Source: Mycobacterium sp. BK086
GTDB lineage: Bacteria; Actinomycetota; Actinomycetes; Mycobacteriales; Mycobacteriaceae
Length of the DNA stretch: 64,000 nucleotides
NCBI GenBank assembly: GCA_004362315.1
Contig: SNWL01000003.1
Location: 1,798,001-1,862,000, forward strand
Direction of reading: 5' to 3'
Shown piece by piece: positions 7,798 through 16,940 of this stretch. Position 1 is the first letter of the stretch. Each line of letters begins with the position of its first letter. Both the position numbers and the translations under genes were made by a program. A model generated the notes under the pieces. That model saw only the letters and a program-made list of their open reading frames with translations, did no database searches and was not told the DNA's origin.

Positions 7798-8505
7798 ATG
7801 CCTGTTTCCCGCATCCGGACCCTCGTCGCGATCGTCGCCGCGCTGTTGGCGGCGGTTCTGGTCGCCTCCTGCAGTTCGTCCGCCCCGAGCGAGCGCACGA
7901 TCACGCTGACGTTCATCCGCCATGGCGAGTCCGAAGCCAACGCGAGCGGCATCATCGACACCGAGGTGCCCGGGCCGTCCCTGACAGCGACGGGTCAGCA
8001 ACAGGCCACGGCGGTGGCCGACCGCTTGAAGGGCAACAAGTACGACGGCGTATACGCCTCGGAGATGGTCCGCACACAGCAGACGGCCGCGCCGATGTCG
8101 AAGGCGCTCGGGGAACCGGTCACCGTGTTGCCCGGCCTCAACGAGATCGGGGCCGGCTGGTTCAACGGCACCAGCATGGACAAGGCCGCGATCACCTACA
8201 TGGTCGCCCCGGCCGACTGGCTGCGCGGCGACACCAGCTTCGCCATCCCGGGATCGGTCAGCGGTGCCGAGTTCAACGGCAAGTTCACCGAAGCGGTGCA
8301 GCGCATCTACTCCAGCGGCAACAACAAGCCGGTCGCCTTCTCCAGTGCCGCGTCGATCATGATGTGGACCCTGATGAACGTCCGCAACGCCAAGGACAGC
8401 TTGGCGTCCGATCATCCGCTGCCGAACACCGGCCGGGTGGTGGTGACCGGCAACCCGGTGATCGGGTGGACGCTCGTGGATTGGGACGGCATCACGTCCT
8501 TCTGA
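7798..8505 (+). CDS. lpqD: Lipoprotein with histidine phosphatase domain (LpqD)
   Basis: A protein of 235 aa with a lipoprotein signal: basic start, hydrophobic helix and the lipobox LVASC at residues ~20-24. It is therefore secreted and lipid-anchored. The mature part has the phosphoglycerate mutase-like signature TFIRHGESEANASG, which contains the phosphorylated His, and the second-arm motif VYASEMVRTQQTAAPM. The position next to htdY matches Rv3390 (lpqD). The physiological substrate is unknown. The stop TGA overlaps the ATG of the next gene (TGATG), suggesting coupling. Confidence 0.9.
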   Translation: MPVSRIRTLVAIVAALLAAVLVASCSSSAPSERTITLTFIRHGESEANASGIIDTEVPGPSLTATGQQQATAVADRLKGNKYDGVYASEMVRTQQTAAPMSKALGEPVTVLPGLNEIGAGWFNGTSMDKAAITYMVAPADWLRGDTSFAIPGSVSGAEFNGKFTEAVQRIYSSGNNKPVAFSSAASIMMWTLMNVRNAKDSLASDHPLPNTGRVVVTGNPVIGWTLVDWDGITSF

Positions 8506-8912
8506 TGGGTTCTGAACTCTTCGGCATGCCGCTGCGCGTGCGGTACGTCGAGTGCGACATGCAGGGCCGAGTGTTCAACGGCCATTACCTGACCTGGGTG
8601 GACATGGCCCTCAACGAGGCGCTGCGCGAGATCTTCGGCGACTATCAGACGCTGACCGACGCGGGCATCGATTTCGTGGTGGCCGCGGCGGAGCTGCAAT
8701 TCCGCCGGCCCGCGCACTTCGACGACGAGCTGGTGATCGGGGTGGGGTTCGACCCCCTGGGCCGCACGTCGCTGCGCAGCACCTACGAGATTCGCCGCGA
8801 TGAGGATGTGCTTGCCGAGGCGGCGATGATCCACGTCTGCGTCGATGCGGCGACGTTCGAGAAACGGCTGTGGCCGGACTGGTTCCGCGAACGGATTTCA
8901 GTGGCCCATTGA
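8505..8912 (+). CDS. Acyl-CoA thioesterase, YbgC/FcbC-like hot-dog protein
   Basis: A small single-domain hot-dog protein of 135 aa. The N-terminus RVRYVECDMQGRVFNGHYLTW fits the 4-hydroxybenzoyl-CoA thioesterase signature, in which the Asp-Met-Gln position and the following helix line the active site. The later FRRPAHFDDELVIGV strand is typical of the fold. It starts at the ATG sharing an A with the lpqD stop codon. It probably hydrolyses an acyl-CoA thioester in the cytosol; the acyl group cannot be told from sequence. Confidence 0.85.
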   Translation: MGSELFGMPLRVRYVECDMQGRVFNGHYLTWVDMALNEALREIFGDYQTLTDAGIDFVVAAAELQFRRPAHFDDELVIGVGFDPLGRTSLRSTYEIRRDEDVLAEAAMIHVCVDAATFEKRLWPDWFRERISVAH

Positions 8913-8943
8913 CCGCGGCACGATCGGCGATCAAAGATGACCC

Positions 8944-10767
8944 ATGCGCTATGTCGTTACCGGCGGTACCGGGTTCATTGAGCGCCGGGTGGCCACCCAG
9001 ATCCGCGACCGCCACCCCGATGCCGAGGTATGGATGTCGGACGACGTCCGGCCCGATCGTGCCGACCATGTCGTCAACTGCAGGGTGGCCGCCACCGAGG
9101 CGGCGCTGACACTGAGCCGTGAGTTGGGCGCGACGCTGCATCAGCTGTCCTCGGTCGCGGTGGCCGGCGACTTCGCCGGTGAATACACCGAAGACGATTT
9201 CGACGTCGGGCAGCAGTTGCCCAGCCGGAGGCACCGAGCAGCCTTCGATGCCGAGCAGCTACTGCGGATGTCTTCGGACGTGCCGTTCCGGATCTATCGG
9301 ACCGGAGTGGTCGTCGGCGACTCCCGCACCGGCGAGACCGATCGAATCACCGGGCCCTATCACGTTTTCGGGCTGCTGAGCCGGCTGGCGGGCCTGCCGT
9401 CAAAGACCCCGATCCTGTTGCCCGACATCGGCCGGATCAATGTCGTCCCGGTCGATTACGTCGTCGCGGCGCTGGTGGAACTCATGCACGCCGACGGCCG
9501 CGACGGTCAGACCTTCCATCTGACCGCACCCGAGCCGATCGGTCTGCATCAGATCTATCGCGGCGTGGCTCGCACGGCGGGGCTGCCCGCGCTGCGCGGC
9601 GGCCTGCCCCGCCGGGTGGCCGAACCGCTGCTGGGGGTGCGGGGGCGGGCAAAGGTGTTGCGCGACATGGCCGTCACGCAGATCGGTGTGCCACCCGACG
9701 CCGTCGACAGCCTCGAGACGGAGGCGATCCTGCATTCGGAGCGCACCCGAGAAGCGTTGCGCGACAGCGGAATCGAGCCGCCCCCGTTCGCGTCCTATGC
9801 GCCTGCGCTGTGGCGGTACTGGGCCGAGCACCTCGACCCCGAACGCACCCGCAACGGCGATCCGGACGGTCCGCTCGTGGGCAGGCACGTGATCATCACC
9901 GGGGCGTCCAGTGGTATCGGGCGGGCCGCGGCGGTGGCGGTCGCCGCGCGCGGCGCCACCGTGTTCGCATTGGCGCGCAACGGCGAAGCGCTGGCCGAAC
10001 TCGTCGATGAGATCGAGGCCGACGGCGGGCGGGCCGTCGCCTTCAGCTGCGACGTCACCGACACCGCGTCCGTCGATGCGACGATCGCCGAGATCCTCGG
10101 CCGGTTCGGTCACGTCGACTATCTGGTCAACAATGCCGGCCGCTCGATCCGGCGTTCGGTGAGCGCCTCGACCGACCGCCTGCACGACTACGAGCGGGTG
10201 ATGGCGGTCAACTATTTCGGCGCCGTGCGGATGGTGCTGGCGCTGCTGCCGCACTGGCAGGCACGCCGGTTCGGTCACGTGGTCAACGTGTCCAGCGCCG
10301 GGGTGCAGGCACGCAATCCCAAGTACAGCTCGTATCTGCCGACCAAGGCCGCCCTGGATGCGTTCACCGACGTGGTGGCTTCGGAAACCCTTTCGGACAA
10401 CATCACCTTCACGACGATCCACATGCCGCTGGTGAAGACGCCGATGATCGCGCCGTCCGGGCGGCTGAACCCGGTACCGCCGATCAGTGCCGAACATGCC
10501 GCCGCGATGGTGGTGCGCGCGTTGGTGGAGAAGCCGGTGCGGATCGACACCCCGCTGGGGACTCTGGCCGATGCCGGGCAGTACTTCACCCCCAAGCTCG
10601 CCCGGCGGGTGTTGCACCAGCTCTACCTGGGCTATCCCGATTCGCCGGCCGCACGCGGGGAGGTCCGGCGTCCGTCGTCGGGGGCCACGCGGTTGCCGAC
10701 AGTCCGGCTTCGGGCCCCTCGCCCGGTCAAAAGAGTGGTGCGGATGGTGCCCGGCGTGCACTGGTGA
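8944..10767 (+). CDS. acrA1: AcrA1-like two-domain SDR protein with degenerate N-terminal reductase domain
   Basis: A protein of 607 aa with an extended-SDR domain (1 to ~300) and a classical SDR domain (~310 to 570), the layout of M. tuberculosis AcrA1 (Rv3391, a fatty acyl-CoA reductase of ~650 aa). The C-terminal domain keeps TGASSGIG (319-326), NNAG (396-399), Ser450/451 and Tyr464-x3-Lys468. The N-terminal domain is damaged. The glycine motif reads GGTGFIE (Glu13 where Gly is expected). About 40 residues are missing after residue 30. The catalytic Tyr-x3-Lys position reads Arg96-x3-Ala100. The first reaction is therefore probably lost, and only the ketone/aldehyde-type SDR may be active. 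Confidence 0.82.
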   Translation: MRYVVTGGTGFIERRVATQIRDRHPDAEVWMSDDVRPDRADHVVNCRVAATEAALTLSRELGATLHQLSSVAVAGDFAGEYTEDDFDVGQQLPSRRHRAAFDAEQLLRMSSDVPFRIYRTGVVVGDSRTGETDRITGPYHVFGLLSRLAGLPSKTPILLPDIGRINVVPVDYVVAALVELMHADGRDGQTFHLTAPEPIGLHQIYRGVARTAGLPALRGGLPRRVAEPLLGVRGRAKVLRDMAVTQIGVPPDAVDSLETEAILHSERTREALRDSGIEPPPFASYAPALWRYWAEHLDPERTRNGDPDGPLVGRHVIITGASSGIGRAAAVAVAARGATVFALARNGEALAELVDEIEADGGRAVAFSCDVTDTASVDATIAEILGRFGHVDYLVNNAGRSIRRSVSASTDRLHDYERVMAVNYFGAVRMVLALLPHWQARRFGHVVNVSSAGVQARNPKYSSYLPTKAALDAFTDVVASETLSDNITFTTIHMPLVKTPMIAPSGRLNPVPPISAEHAAAMVVRALVEKPVRIDTPLGTLADAGQYFTPKLARRVLHQLYLGYPDSPAARGEVRRPSSGATRLPTVRLRAPRPVKRVVRMVPGVHW

Positions 10768-10826
10768 CTTGAGCCAGATCGGGGCGAGACTCAGCGGCGG
10801 ACGAGGCCGCCACTTAGGCTGCTCGC

Positions 10827-13427
10827 ATGGCGACGGGGTGGCAGCTACTGGAGCGGCCGGCCAAGCACGAGGTCATCACGTCCGCGCTGACAGACAGCGA
10901 AACCTCAGGCGTGGTGATCACCGGCCCGGCGGGAGTCGGCAAGACGACCCTGGCGCGGTCGGTCACCGCATCGCTTCCGGGGCGCGCCCGGTGGGCGGCG
11001 TGCACCTCGTCGTCGAGCAGCATTCCGCTCGGGGCGTTCGCTCAGTGGGTCAAACCCACCGATGCCCGCGATCCGATCGAGCTGTTGGTCTCGGCGCGGC
11101 AGTCCCTGCTCGCCGACGGGCCCGCGGTGATCGGTGTCGACGACGCTCATCTCCTCGATCAGCTGTCGGCCACGCTGCTGCATCAGATCGCGGTGGAGCG
11201 CACCGGGTCGATCGTCGCGACGGTGCGCAGCGGCGAACCGGTGCCCGACTCGGTGATGACGCTATGGAAAGACGGCTATCTGCGCCGCATCGACCTGGAG
11301 CCGTTCAGCCGCGACGAGTGCATCGCGTTGGTCGAGTCGGTGCTCGGCGGCACGCTGGAAGAGCTCAGCGCCAACGTCATCTGGTCACAGTCCGGGGGCA
11401 ACCCGCTGTTCCTGCGGCACATGGTGGAGGCGGCACTCGAAGCCAGCACGCTGAGCGAGGTCAACGGCGTCTGGCAGCTGCGCGGGTCGACCACGGTGTC
11501 GTCAGGCCTGGCGACGCTGCTGGAGAACCGGTTCGACAACGCCGACCCTGAGGCCGTCACGGTGCTGCGGCTGTTGGCGCTGTGCGAGCCCCTGGACATC
11601 GACGCACTGGTCGAACTCGCCGGCGAGCGCGCGATCGACGCCGCAGAGAAGGCACATCTGATCCGGATCGATCGCGACGGGCCAGCCCTCAACGCCCGGA
11701 TCAGCCACCCGCTGTACGGCGACGTCGTGTTGCGGCAGATCGGGACCGCGTCGGCGCGGATGCTGCGCGGCCAGATCGTCACGGTGCTCAACCGGCATCA
11801 GCCGACGTCTGCGGCCGGCCGGATCCGGTTGGCACAGCTGTATCTGGACAGTGACCAGACCGCCGAGACGGGATTCTTGGTCGCCGCGGCCAAAGATGCT
11901 GTGTCGCTTGCCAATGCGCCACTGGGTGAACGGCTGGCGCGCACCGCATTCGAGCGCGAGTACGGGATGCGGGCCGCCCATCTGCTGTCCAGGGCGCTGA
12001 TGTGGCAAGGCAGGCCCAGCGAGGCCGACGAGGTCTTGGCACGGTTCGACCCCGACGAACTCGACGAGGTCCAGCTGGTGTTGTGGGGCATCCCGCGGGC
12101 GTCGATCGTGTTCTGGTCGCTGGCCGAGGTGGCGCGCGCCGACGAGGTGATGCAGTTACTTCGGAGCCGGGTCAGCAATTCGCTTCTGCGGCCGATGGTC
12201 GACGCGGCCGATGCCGCGTTCATGATTTTCCAGAACAACCTGCCCGAAGGCTTGGCCATGGCCGAGGCGGTGCTGGCCAATCCCGGCGCGCCGCAACAAG
12301 CGGTGGAGACGGCGGCGTTCGTGGCCGGACTGGCGATGCCGGTGGCCGGCCGTGGCGCCGACTTCGTGACCATCGCCGAACGCTGCTTCGACACCCAGCG
12401 TTCCACCGACGGCCTGATCCGGATGATCGCGCGCTACGGCGAGGTGTTGGCCCTGACGTACATCGGTGAGCTGGACACGGCCGAGAGGCGTGCGGTGACC
12501 TACGGCGAATTCTCGTCCTCCGGAGAGTTTCTCGGCTGGGCGGTCGCCAAGGTCATGACAGCCGTCGTGGCGGTGGCCCGGGGCAAGTTCGCCGAGGCGA
12601 TCCCGACGATCGAGCAGGCACTGGCGGCGCTGAACGCGCAGAACTCGCTGCCGTGGCGGCTGCCGGGCCGGCTTCTGCTGGCGCGTGCCTACGCCGGCTC
12701 AGGCAGGCCCGATGACGCCGAACGCGTGCTGGCCGAAGCCGCCGAACATACGGGCCCCACCGTGGCGCTGTTCGACCCGCAGGTGCTGATCGTCAAGGCG
12801 TGGATTGCGGCCGCGCGCGGCGGCGGGCGCCGGGCCGTTGAGCTGTCCCGCGCCGCTGCCGACGCCGCGCACCGCAGCGGGCAGTTCGCCCTCGAGGCCG
12901 AGGCGTTGCACGACGCGTGCCGTTTCGGCGATCGCAAACTGGCCCACCGGCTGCAGTCGCTGTCGGTGTGCATCGATGGCCCGCTGCCCAAGCTGTATGC
13001 CCGGCACGCCGCGGCGCTGGCGGACTCCGATGGCAACGGACTGGACGCCGTCAGCATCGACTTCGAAGAGGCTGGGCTGCTGTTGTCGGCCGCCGACGCC
13101 GCCGCTCAGGCCGCCGGTTTCCACGAGCAGCGCAACGCCCGGCGTCGGGAGATCGAATCAGTCACGCGCGCAATGCGTCTGGCGGCGGCATGCGGGGGCG
13201 CCTCCTCCCCCGCCATCCGGGGCGCCGCCCGGCCCCTGCCCGTCACCGCGCGCGAACTCGAAGTCGCCGAGTTGGTCGCCGCCGGCTTGCAGAATCGGGA
13301 CATCGCCGTGCAGCTGTCGGTGTCGGTCCGCACCGTCGAGGGCCACGTCTACCGAGCATGCCTGAAACTCGGTGTGTCCGATCGCGATGGGCTGGCCGCC
13401 ATCATCCGCGAGGGTGGCTCGCGTTGA
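10827..13427 (+). CDS. Large ATP-binding LuxR-family regulator (LAL type)
   Basis: A protein of 866 aa. A P-loop lies at residues 33-41 (GPAGVGKTT), a Walker B-like VIGVDDAHLLDQL near 104-116, and an AAA/NACHT-like region continues to ~300. A long alpha-helical, TPR-like middle fills ~300-780. A LuxR-type helix-turn-helix sits at the end (TARELEVAELVAAGLQNRDIA, then VRTVEGHVYRACLKLGV). This is the size and order of LAL (large ATP-binding LuxR) regulators, which sense a ligand and activate nearby or distant operons. Its stop overlaps the TTG start of the nucleoside hydrolase, so both are probably co-expressed. In M. tuberculosis this spot holds cmaA1, so the regulator is an insertion or replacement here. 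Confidence 0.9.
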   Translation: MATGWQLLERPAKHEVITSALTDSETSGVVITGPAGVGKTTLARSVTASLPGRARWAACTSSSSSIPLGAFAQWVKPTDARDPIELLVSARQSLLADGPAVIGVDDAHLLDQLSATLLHQIAVERTGSIVATVRSGEPVPDSVMTLWKDGYLRRIDLEPFSRDECIALVESVLGGTLEELSANVIWSQSGGNPLFLRHMVEAALEASTLSEVNGVWQLRGSTTVSSGLATLLENRFDNADPEAVTVLRLLALCEPLDIDALVELAGERAIDAAEKAHLIRIDRDGPALNARISHPLYGDVVLRQIGTASARMLRGQIVTVLNRHQPTSAAGRIRLAQLYLDSDQTAETGFLVAAAKDAVSLANAPLGERLARTAFEREYGMRAAHLLSRALMWQGRPSEADEVLARFDPDELDEVQLVLWGIPRASIVFWSLAEVARADEVMQLLRSRVSNSLLRPMVDAADAAFMIFQNNLPEGLAMAEAVLANPGAPQQAVETAAFVAGLAMPVAGRGADFVTIAERCFDTQRSTDGLIRMIARYGEVLALTYIGELDTAERRAVTYGEFSSSGEFLGWAVAKVMTAVVAVARGKFAEAIPTIEQALAALNAQNSLPWRLPGRLLLARAYAGSGRPDDAERVLAEAAEHTGPTVALFDPQVLIVKAWIAAARGGGRRAVELSRAAADAAHRSGQFALEAEALHDACRFGDRKLAHRLQSLSVCIDGPLPKLYARHAAALADSDGNGLDAVSIDFEEAGLLLSAADAAAQAAGFHEQRNARRREIESVTRAMRLAAACGGASSPAIRGAARPLPVTARELEVAELVAAGLQNRDIAVQLSVSVRTVEGHVYRACLKLGVSDRDGLAAIIREGGSR

Positions 13428-14500
13428 GCGTCGGGGATGACCAGGGCAGCGCCTTGCCCGTTTTCGCCGATGTGGACACCGGCGTCGACGACGCGATGGC
13501 ACTGGTGTACCTGCTGGCAAGTCCTGATGCGGACCTCGTCGGAATCGCCTCCACCGGTGGCAATGTCCCGGTAGATCAGGTGTGCCGCAACAACCTCGGA
13601 CTTCTCGAGTTGTGCGGGGCCGACGCCATTCCGGTGTCCCGGGGTGCCGATCAGCCGCTGAGCATCCCACTGCGCACCGCCGAGGACACCCACGGTCCCA
13701 CCGGGCTCGGTTACGCCGAACTGCCCGAGCACCAACGCGAACCCACCGAATACGACTCGGCCGAAGCGTGGGTGCGTGCCGCCCACGCCCGGCCCGGCGA
13801 GCTGATCGGGCTGGCCACCGGACCGCTGACCAACCTCGCGCTGGCCGTGCGCGACGAGCCCGAATTGCCGTCGCTGTTGCGGCGGCTGGTCATCATGGGC
13901 GGATCGTTCGACTACCGAGGCAACACCACCCCGGTGGCCGAGTGGAACATCAGCGTCGACCCGGAGGCCGCTGCCGAGGTATTCGACGCGTGGGGGCGGG
14001 CCGCGGATGCCAAAGTGATTCAGCCGCATCAGCTTCCGATCGTATGCGGGCTGAACCTGACCGAGAACATCATGCTGACGCCGAACATCCTGAGCCGCCT
14101 GGCCGCCGCGGCGGAGACCACCTCGACAGCGATGAGCGTGCTCGACTCCCGGGGCACACGGTCGAGCGCCGACAACTCGTTGATCCGTGCGCTCGAGGAT
14201 GCGATGCGGTTCTACTTCGAGTTCCATTTCGATCAGGGCGAGGGTTTCCTGGCGCATCTGCACGATCCGCTGGCGGCGGCGGTGGCGCTGGATCCCGGCC
14301 TGGTGCAGACCCGGGCGACCACGGTCGATGTCGAGCTCACCGGGACGCTGACCCGCGGCATGACCATCGCCGATTGGAGCCACCGATGGGGCCGGGAATC
14401 CAACGCGCACGTCGGCGTCGGCGTCGATCCGGTGGTGTTCTTCGATCGGTTCATCGAACGGGTCGGCCCGTTCGCACGTCGGCTGGAAGCCGCCAGATAG
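13424..14500 (+). CDS. iunH: Inosine/uridine-preferring nucleoside hydrolase family protein
   Basis: A protein of 358 aa. The N-terminal DVDTGVDD motif (residues 16-23) is the calcium- and ribose-binding signature of nucleoside N-ribohydrolases. ATGPLTNLALAV and VIMGGSFDYRGNTTPVAEWNI follow in the family order, and a late HDPLAAAVALDP supplies the His-Asp. It should split nucleosides into base and ribose in the cytosol. Position matches Rv3393. The only in-frame start before the motif is TTG 13424, which overlaps the preceding stop by four bases. The ribosome site is weak, so coupling is likely. Confidence 0.87.
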   Translation: MSVGDDQGSALPVFADVDTGVDDAMALVYLLASPDADLVGIASTGGNVPVDQVCRNNLGLLELCGADAIPVSRGADQPLSIPLRTAEDTHGPTGLGYAELPEHQREPTEYDSAEAWVRAAHARPGELIGLATGPLTNLALAVRDEPELPSLLRRLVIMGGSFDYRGNTTPVAEWNISVDPEAAAEVFDAWGRAADAKVIQPHQLPIVCGLNLTENIMLTPNILSRLAAAAETTSTAMSVLDSRGTRSSADNSLIRALEDAMRFYFEFHFDQGEGFLAHLHDPLAAAVALDPGLVQTRATTVDVELTGTLTRGMTIADWSHRWGRESNAHVGVGVDPVVFFDRFIERVGPFARRLEAAR

Positions 14501-14513
14501 GCGAGTAGCTTGC

Positions 14514-16100
14514 TCATTCGTAGACGCCTTCCAGGTACCACCGGCGCTGCCGATAACACAGCAGCAGCGCGGCTCCCGGCTCACCGGACTGGTTGTCCAC
14601 CAGCACCTGGGCGCGTGCCGTCCGGCCGGCCCTGGACTGCTCGCCCTGATCCCACCAGCGCTCGTCCACCGACCACGGCCCGGCCCACCATCGCAGCGCA
14701 CCCCGGTAGTGGTGACCCGCGCCGTCCAACCGTGCCGGTTCGGCCGTGAACATCCCCCGCCCGGTCACCCGGACCGGATTTCCTTGGGCGTCAAGCAGTT
14801 CCACCGGATCATCGAGGATCACCGCCGGGGCGGGTTCGGGTAGCCGGCCGGGCCATGGCCGGTCCGGATCGGCCCTGGGCACCAGCTCGTCGCCGAGCGG
14901 GGTCAAGGTGATGCGTTCGGCGGGGCCGCGACCACCGGACAACACCGGAAGCTGGACCGCCTCCTGCCCCAGCAGGCCCTGCACCCGGACCAGTGCCCGG
15001 CGAGCCCGTAACCGATCCTCCTCCCCTATGCCGCCCCACAGCGGCAGCTGAAGTGCTTCTGCGGAAACAACTTCCACCGGCTGCAGCCGCAGCATGATCA
15101 CCGGTGAGTTCGGCCGGTCATCCGGGTTGCGCCGGTTGAGCCAGCCGTCGAGCTGCCAGCGCACCCGGTCGGCGGTGGCGTCCTCGGTCAGCGGTTCGGC
15201 GCACCGCCACACCCGGGTGAGCTCACCGCCGCTCGCGGTGAGGGCGTGAATGGCCAGCCGGGTGCATCCCACCCCCTCCGCCGCCAGGCTGCGATGGAGA
15301 GCGCCGGCCAGCGTCCGGCCGGCGAACGCGGCCGCGTCGACCCGGTCGACCGGCGGATCGCAGTGCAGCACCGCGTCCAGGTCGGCCGCCGGTTCACGGC
15401 CGGACGGCCCGCGTACCGGCTCGCCACGGGCGAAGCGGTGCGCGGCGGTCGCATCGGCCCCGAACCGGGACGTGACATCACTTCGCGACAGCGCCGCGAA
15501 CTGCCCCAGATTGCGGATACCCATGCGCCACAACAGATCTGCCAATTCTTCCCGGCCGGGTCCGGACAGGCTGGGCTCACCGGACAGCTGGCGGATAGAC
15601 AACGCCGACAGGAACGCGGCATCGCCACCGGGCTCGATCATCCGACCGGCGCGGGCGGCGAAGACGGCCGTCGGCAACTGATCGGCAATCCCCACCTGAC
15701 ATTCGGCACCCGCGGCGGCGACGGCGTCGACCAACTTCTCCGCGGCGGCCGGTTCGGAACCGAAGTAGCGAGCCGCACCGCGAACCGACAGCACCAGCAG
15801 CCCCGGCCGCAGCACCTCGGCACGCGGCACCACCTCGTCGACGGCCGCCGTCACCCCTTCGAAATAGCGGGCATCGCGGGCCGGGTCGGCGGTGACCACA
15901 TGCAGCTGCGGGCACCGGGCCTGCGCCTCGCGCCGGCGCAGGGTGCGGCGCACCCCGACGGCGCGCGCGGCAGCCGAACAGGCGATCACCCGGTTGGCCA
16001 GGGTGACCGCGACCGGGGCGGTCGGCGGTAGTCCGGCAGCCGCGGCCGCGGCAACGGCGGGCCAGTCCATGCACCAGATCGCCAGCACCCGGCCGGTCAC
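14514..16100 (-). CDS. imuB: ImuB, Y-family polymerase-like mutasome adapter
   Basis: A protein of 528 aa resembling Rv3394c. ImuB is a catalytically dead Y-family polymerase homologue that bridges the error-prone DnaE2 polymerase and the beta clamp during SOS mutagenesis. The polymerase fold is visible (WCMDWPAVAAA at the start, ARCPQLHVV, helix-hairpin-helix GIRNLGQFAAL). The second acidic catalytic motif is replaced by LRPGLLVLSVRGAARYFG. A clamp-binding QLPLWG lies at residues 351-356. The C-terminal ~120 residues, which in ImuB bind DnaE2 and ImuA', are conserved in length. It follows imuA' with one base between the genes. Confidence 0.92.
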   Translation of the reverse strand: MTGRVLAIWCMDWPAVAAAAAAGLPPTAPVAVTLANRVIACSAAARAVGVRRTLRRREAQARCPQLHVVTADPARDARYFEGVTAAVDEVVPRAEVLRPGLLVLSVRGAARYFGSEPAAAEKLVDAVAAAGAECQVGIADQLPTAVFAARAGRMIEPGGDAAFLSALSIRQLSGEPSLSGPGREELADLLWRMGIRNLGQFAALSRSDVTSRFGADATAAHRFARGEPVRGPSGREPAADLDAVLHCDPPVDRVDAAAFAGRTLAGALHRSLAAEGVGCTRLAIHALTASGGELTRVWRCAEPLTEDATADRVRWQLDGWLNRRNPDDRPNSPVIMLRLQPVEVVSAEALQLPLWGGIGEEDRLRARRALVRVQGLLGQEAVQLPVLSGGRGPAERITLTPLGDELVPRADPDRPWPGRLPEPAPAVILDDPVELLDAQGNPVRVTGRGMFTAEPARLDGAGHHYRGALRWWAGPWSVDERWWDQGEQSRAGRTARAQVLVDNQSGEPGAALLLCYRQRRWYLEGVYE

Positions 16101-16101
16101 A

Positions 16102-16776
16102 TCAGCTCACTCTGGACCGTGCCGCGCGGCCGTGCGCCCGAACGGACATCCGCACCCGGCTGATCCGCCCGGACCCCGACACCTGACCGGCGGTGGTCTC
16201 GTAACCATGCACCCGCGCATCCAGGCGCACCGTCGCGCCCTGCCAGTCCCCCCGCGCGACCAGCAGCGTGCAGCCCTTCTGCCGAGCCCTGGCCACCACC
16301 GCCCGTGCCCGGGTGGCGGTGACCGTCCGGCCGGCCAGGCCGAGCACCACCAGATCCATCCCGTCCATCAGCACCGCGGCCACCTCCACGGGATCGGTGC
16401 CAGGATCCGGGATCACCGCCAGCCGGCTCAGGTCCGCACCCATCTCCACCGCGGCCAGCAGCCCGAAATCCGGCAGCCCGACGACGGCCACATGCCCGCC
16501 GCCCGCCGTCACCGCCGCGGCGATGCTCACCGGCAGCGAGCGAGCACCCGACACCACTGCCACCGCACCCCGCGGCAACCCCATCGGCAGCGGTCCGGCC
16601 AGCGATTCGGGGATCGGTAGCAAACTTTCCGAGGTCGGCAAAACCTCATTTGCCACATCCGTAACAGGGCGGGTGGCACCCACCTTCCCCGAGACCGCCG
16701 CCATTTGACGCCGGAGCTGTTCTAGCTGCTCAGAGCGGTTGAGCTGACGTTTCTCCAGGGCAATCGCCGCCGTCAT
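16102..16776 (-). CDS. imuA': ImuA', RecA-like mutasome accessory protein
   Basis: A protein of 224 aa, equivalent to Rv3395c. It is distantly RecA-like and works with ImuB and DnaE2 in damage-induced mutagenesis. The [13 protein letters not shown] segment stands where a RecA Walker A would be but lacks the GKT residues. The central [28 protein letters not shown] and the [11 protein letters not shown] segment are typical. ATG 16776 is chosen: the longer frame to 16923 runs across the LexA box and is implausible. The SOS box ends 37 bases upstream of the start. Confidence 0.9.
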   Translation of the reverse strand: MTAAIALEKRQLNRSEQLEQLRRQMAAVSGKVGATRPVTDVANEVLPTSESLLPIPESLAGPLPMGLPRGAVAVVSGARSLPVSIAAAVTAGGGHVAVVGLPDFGLLAAVEMGADLSRLAVIPDPGTDPVEVAAVLMDGMDLVVLGLAGRTVTATRARAVVARARQKGCTLLVARGDWQGATVRLDARVHGYETTAGQVSGSGRISRVRMSVRAHGRAARSRVS

Positions 16777-16812
16777 CGCCCCACCTCCAGCCGTGCTCGC
16801 GATTCGCTGTGT

Positions 16813-16828
16813 TCGAATGTATGTTCGA
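16813..16828. promoter_or_regulatory. LexA (SOS) box
   Basis: TCGAATGTATGTTCGA matches the mycobacterial LexA operator TCGAAC-N4-GTTCGA with one mismatch, in the imuA' promoter. It should repress imuA'-imuB until DNA damage. The fda-type aldolase starts 112 bases away on the other strand and could be affected, but this is less likely. Confidence 0.88.
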
Positions 16829-16940
16829 TATCCGAGTAAACACCCACCCACCGACAGCGTCAAGCGCGGAAGCCACCTCCCGAACGTCCCAAGCCGACGT
16901 TCGTCACAGCGCCGAAAACGCACCTGGCACGATGCAGGGC

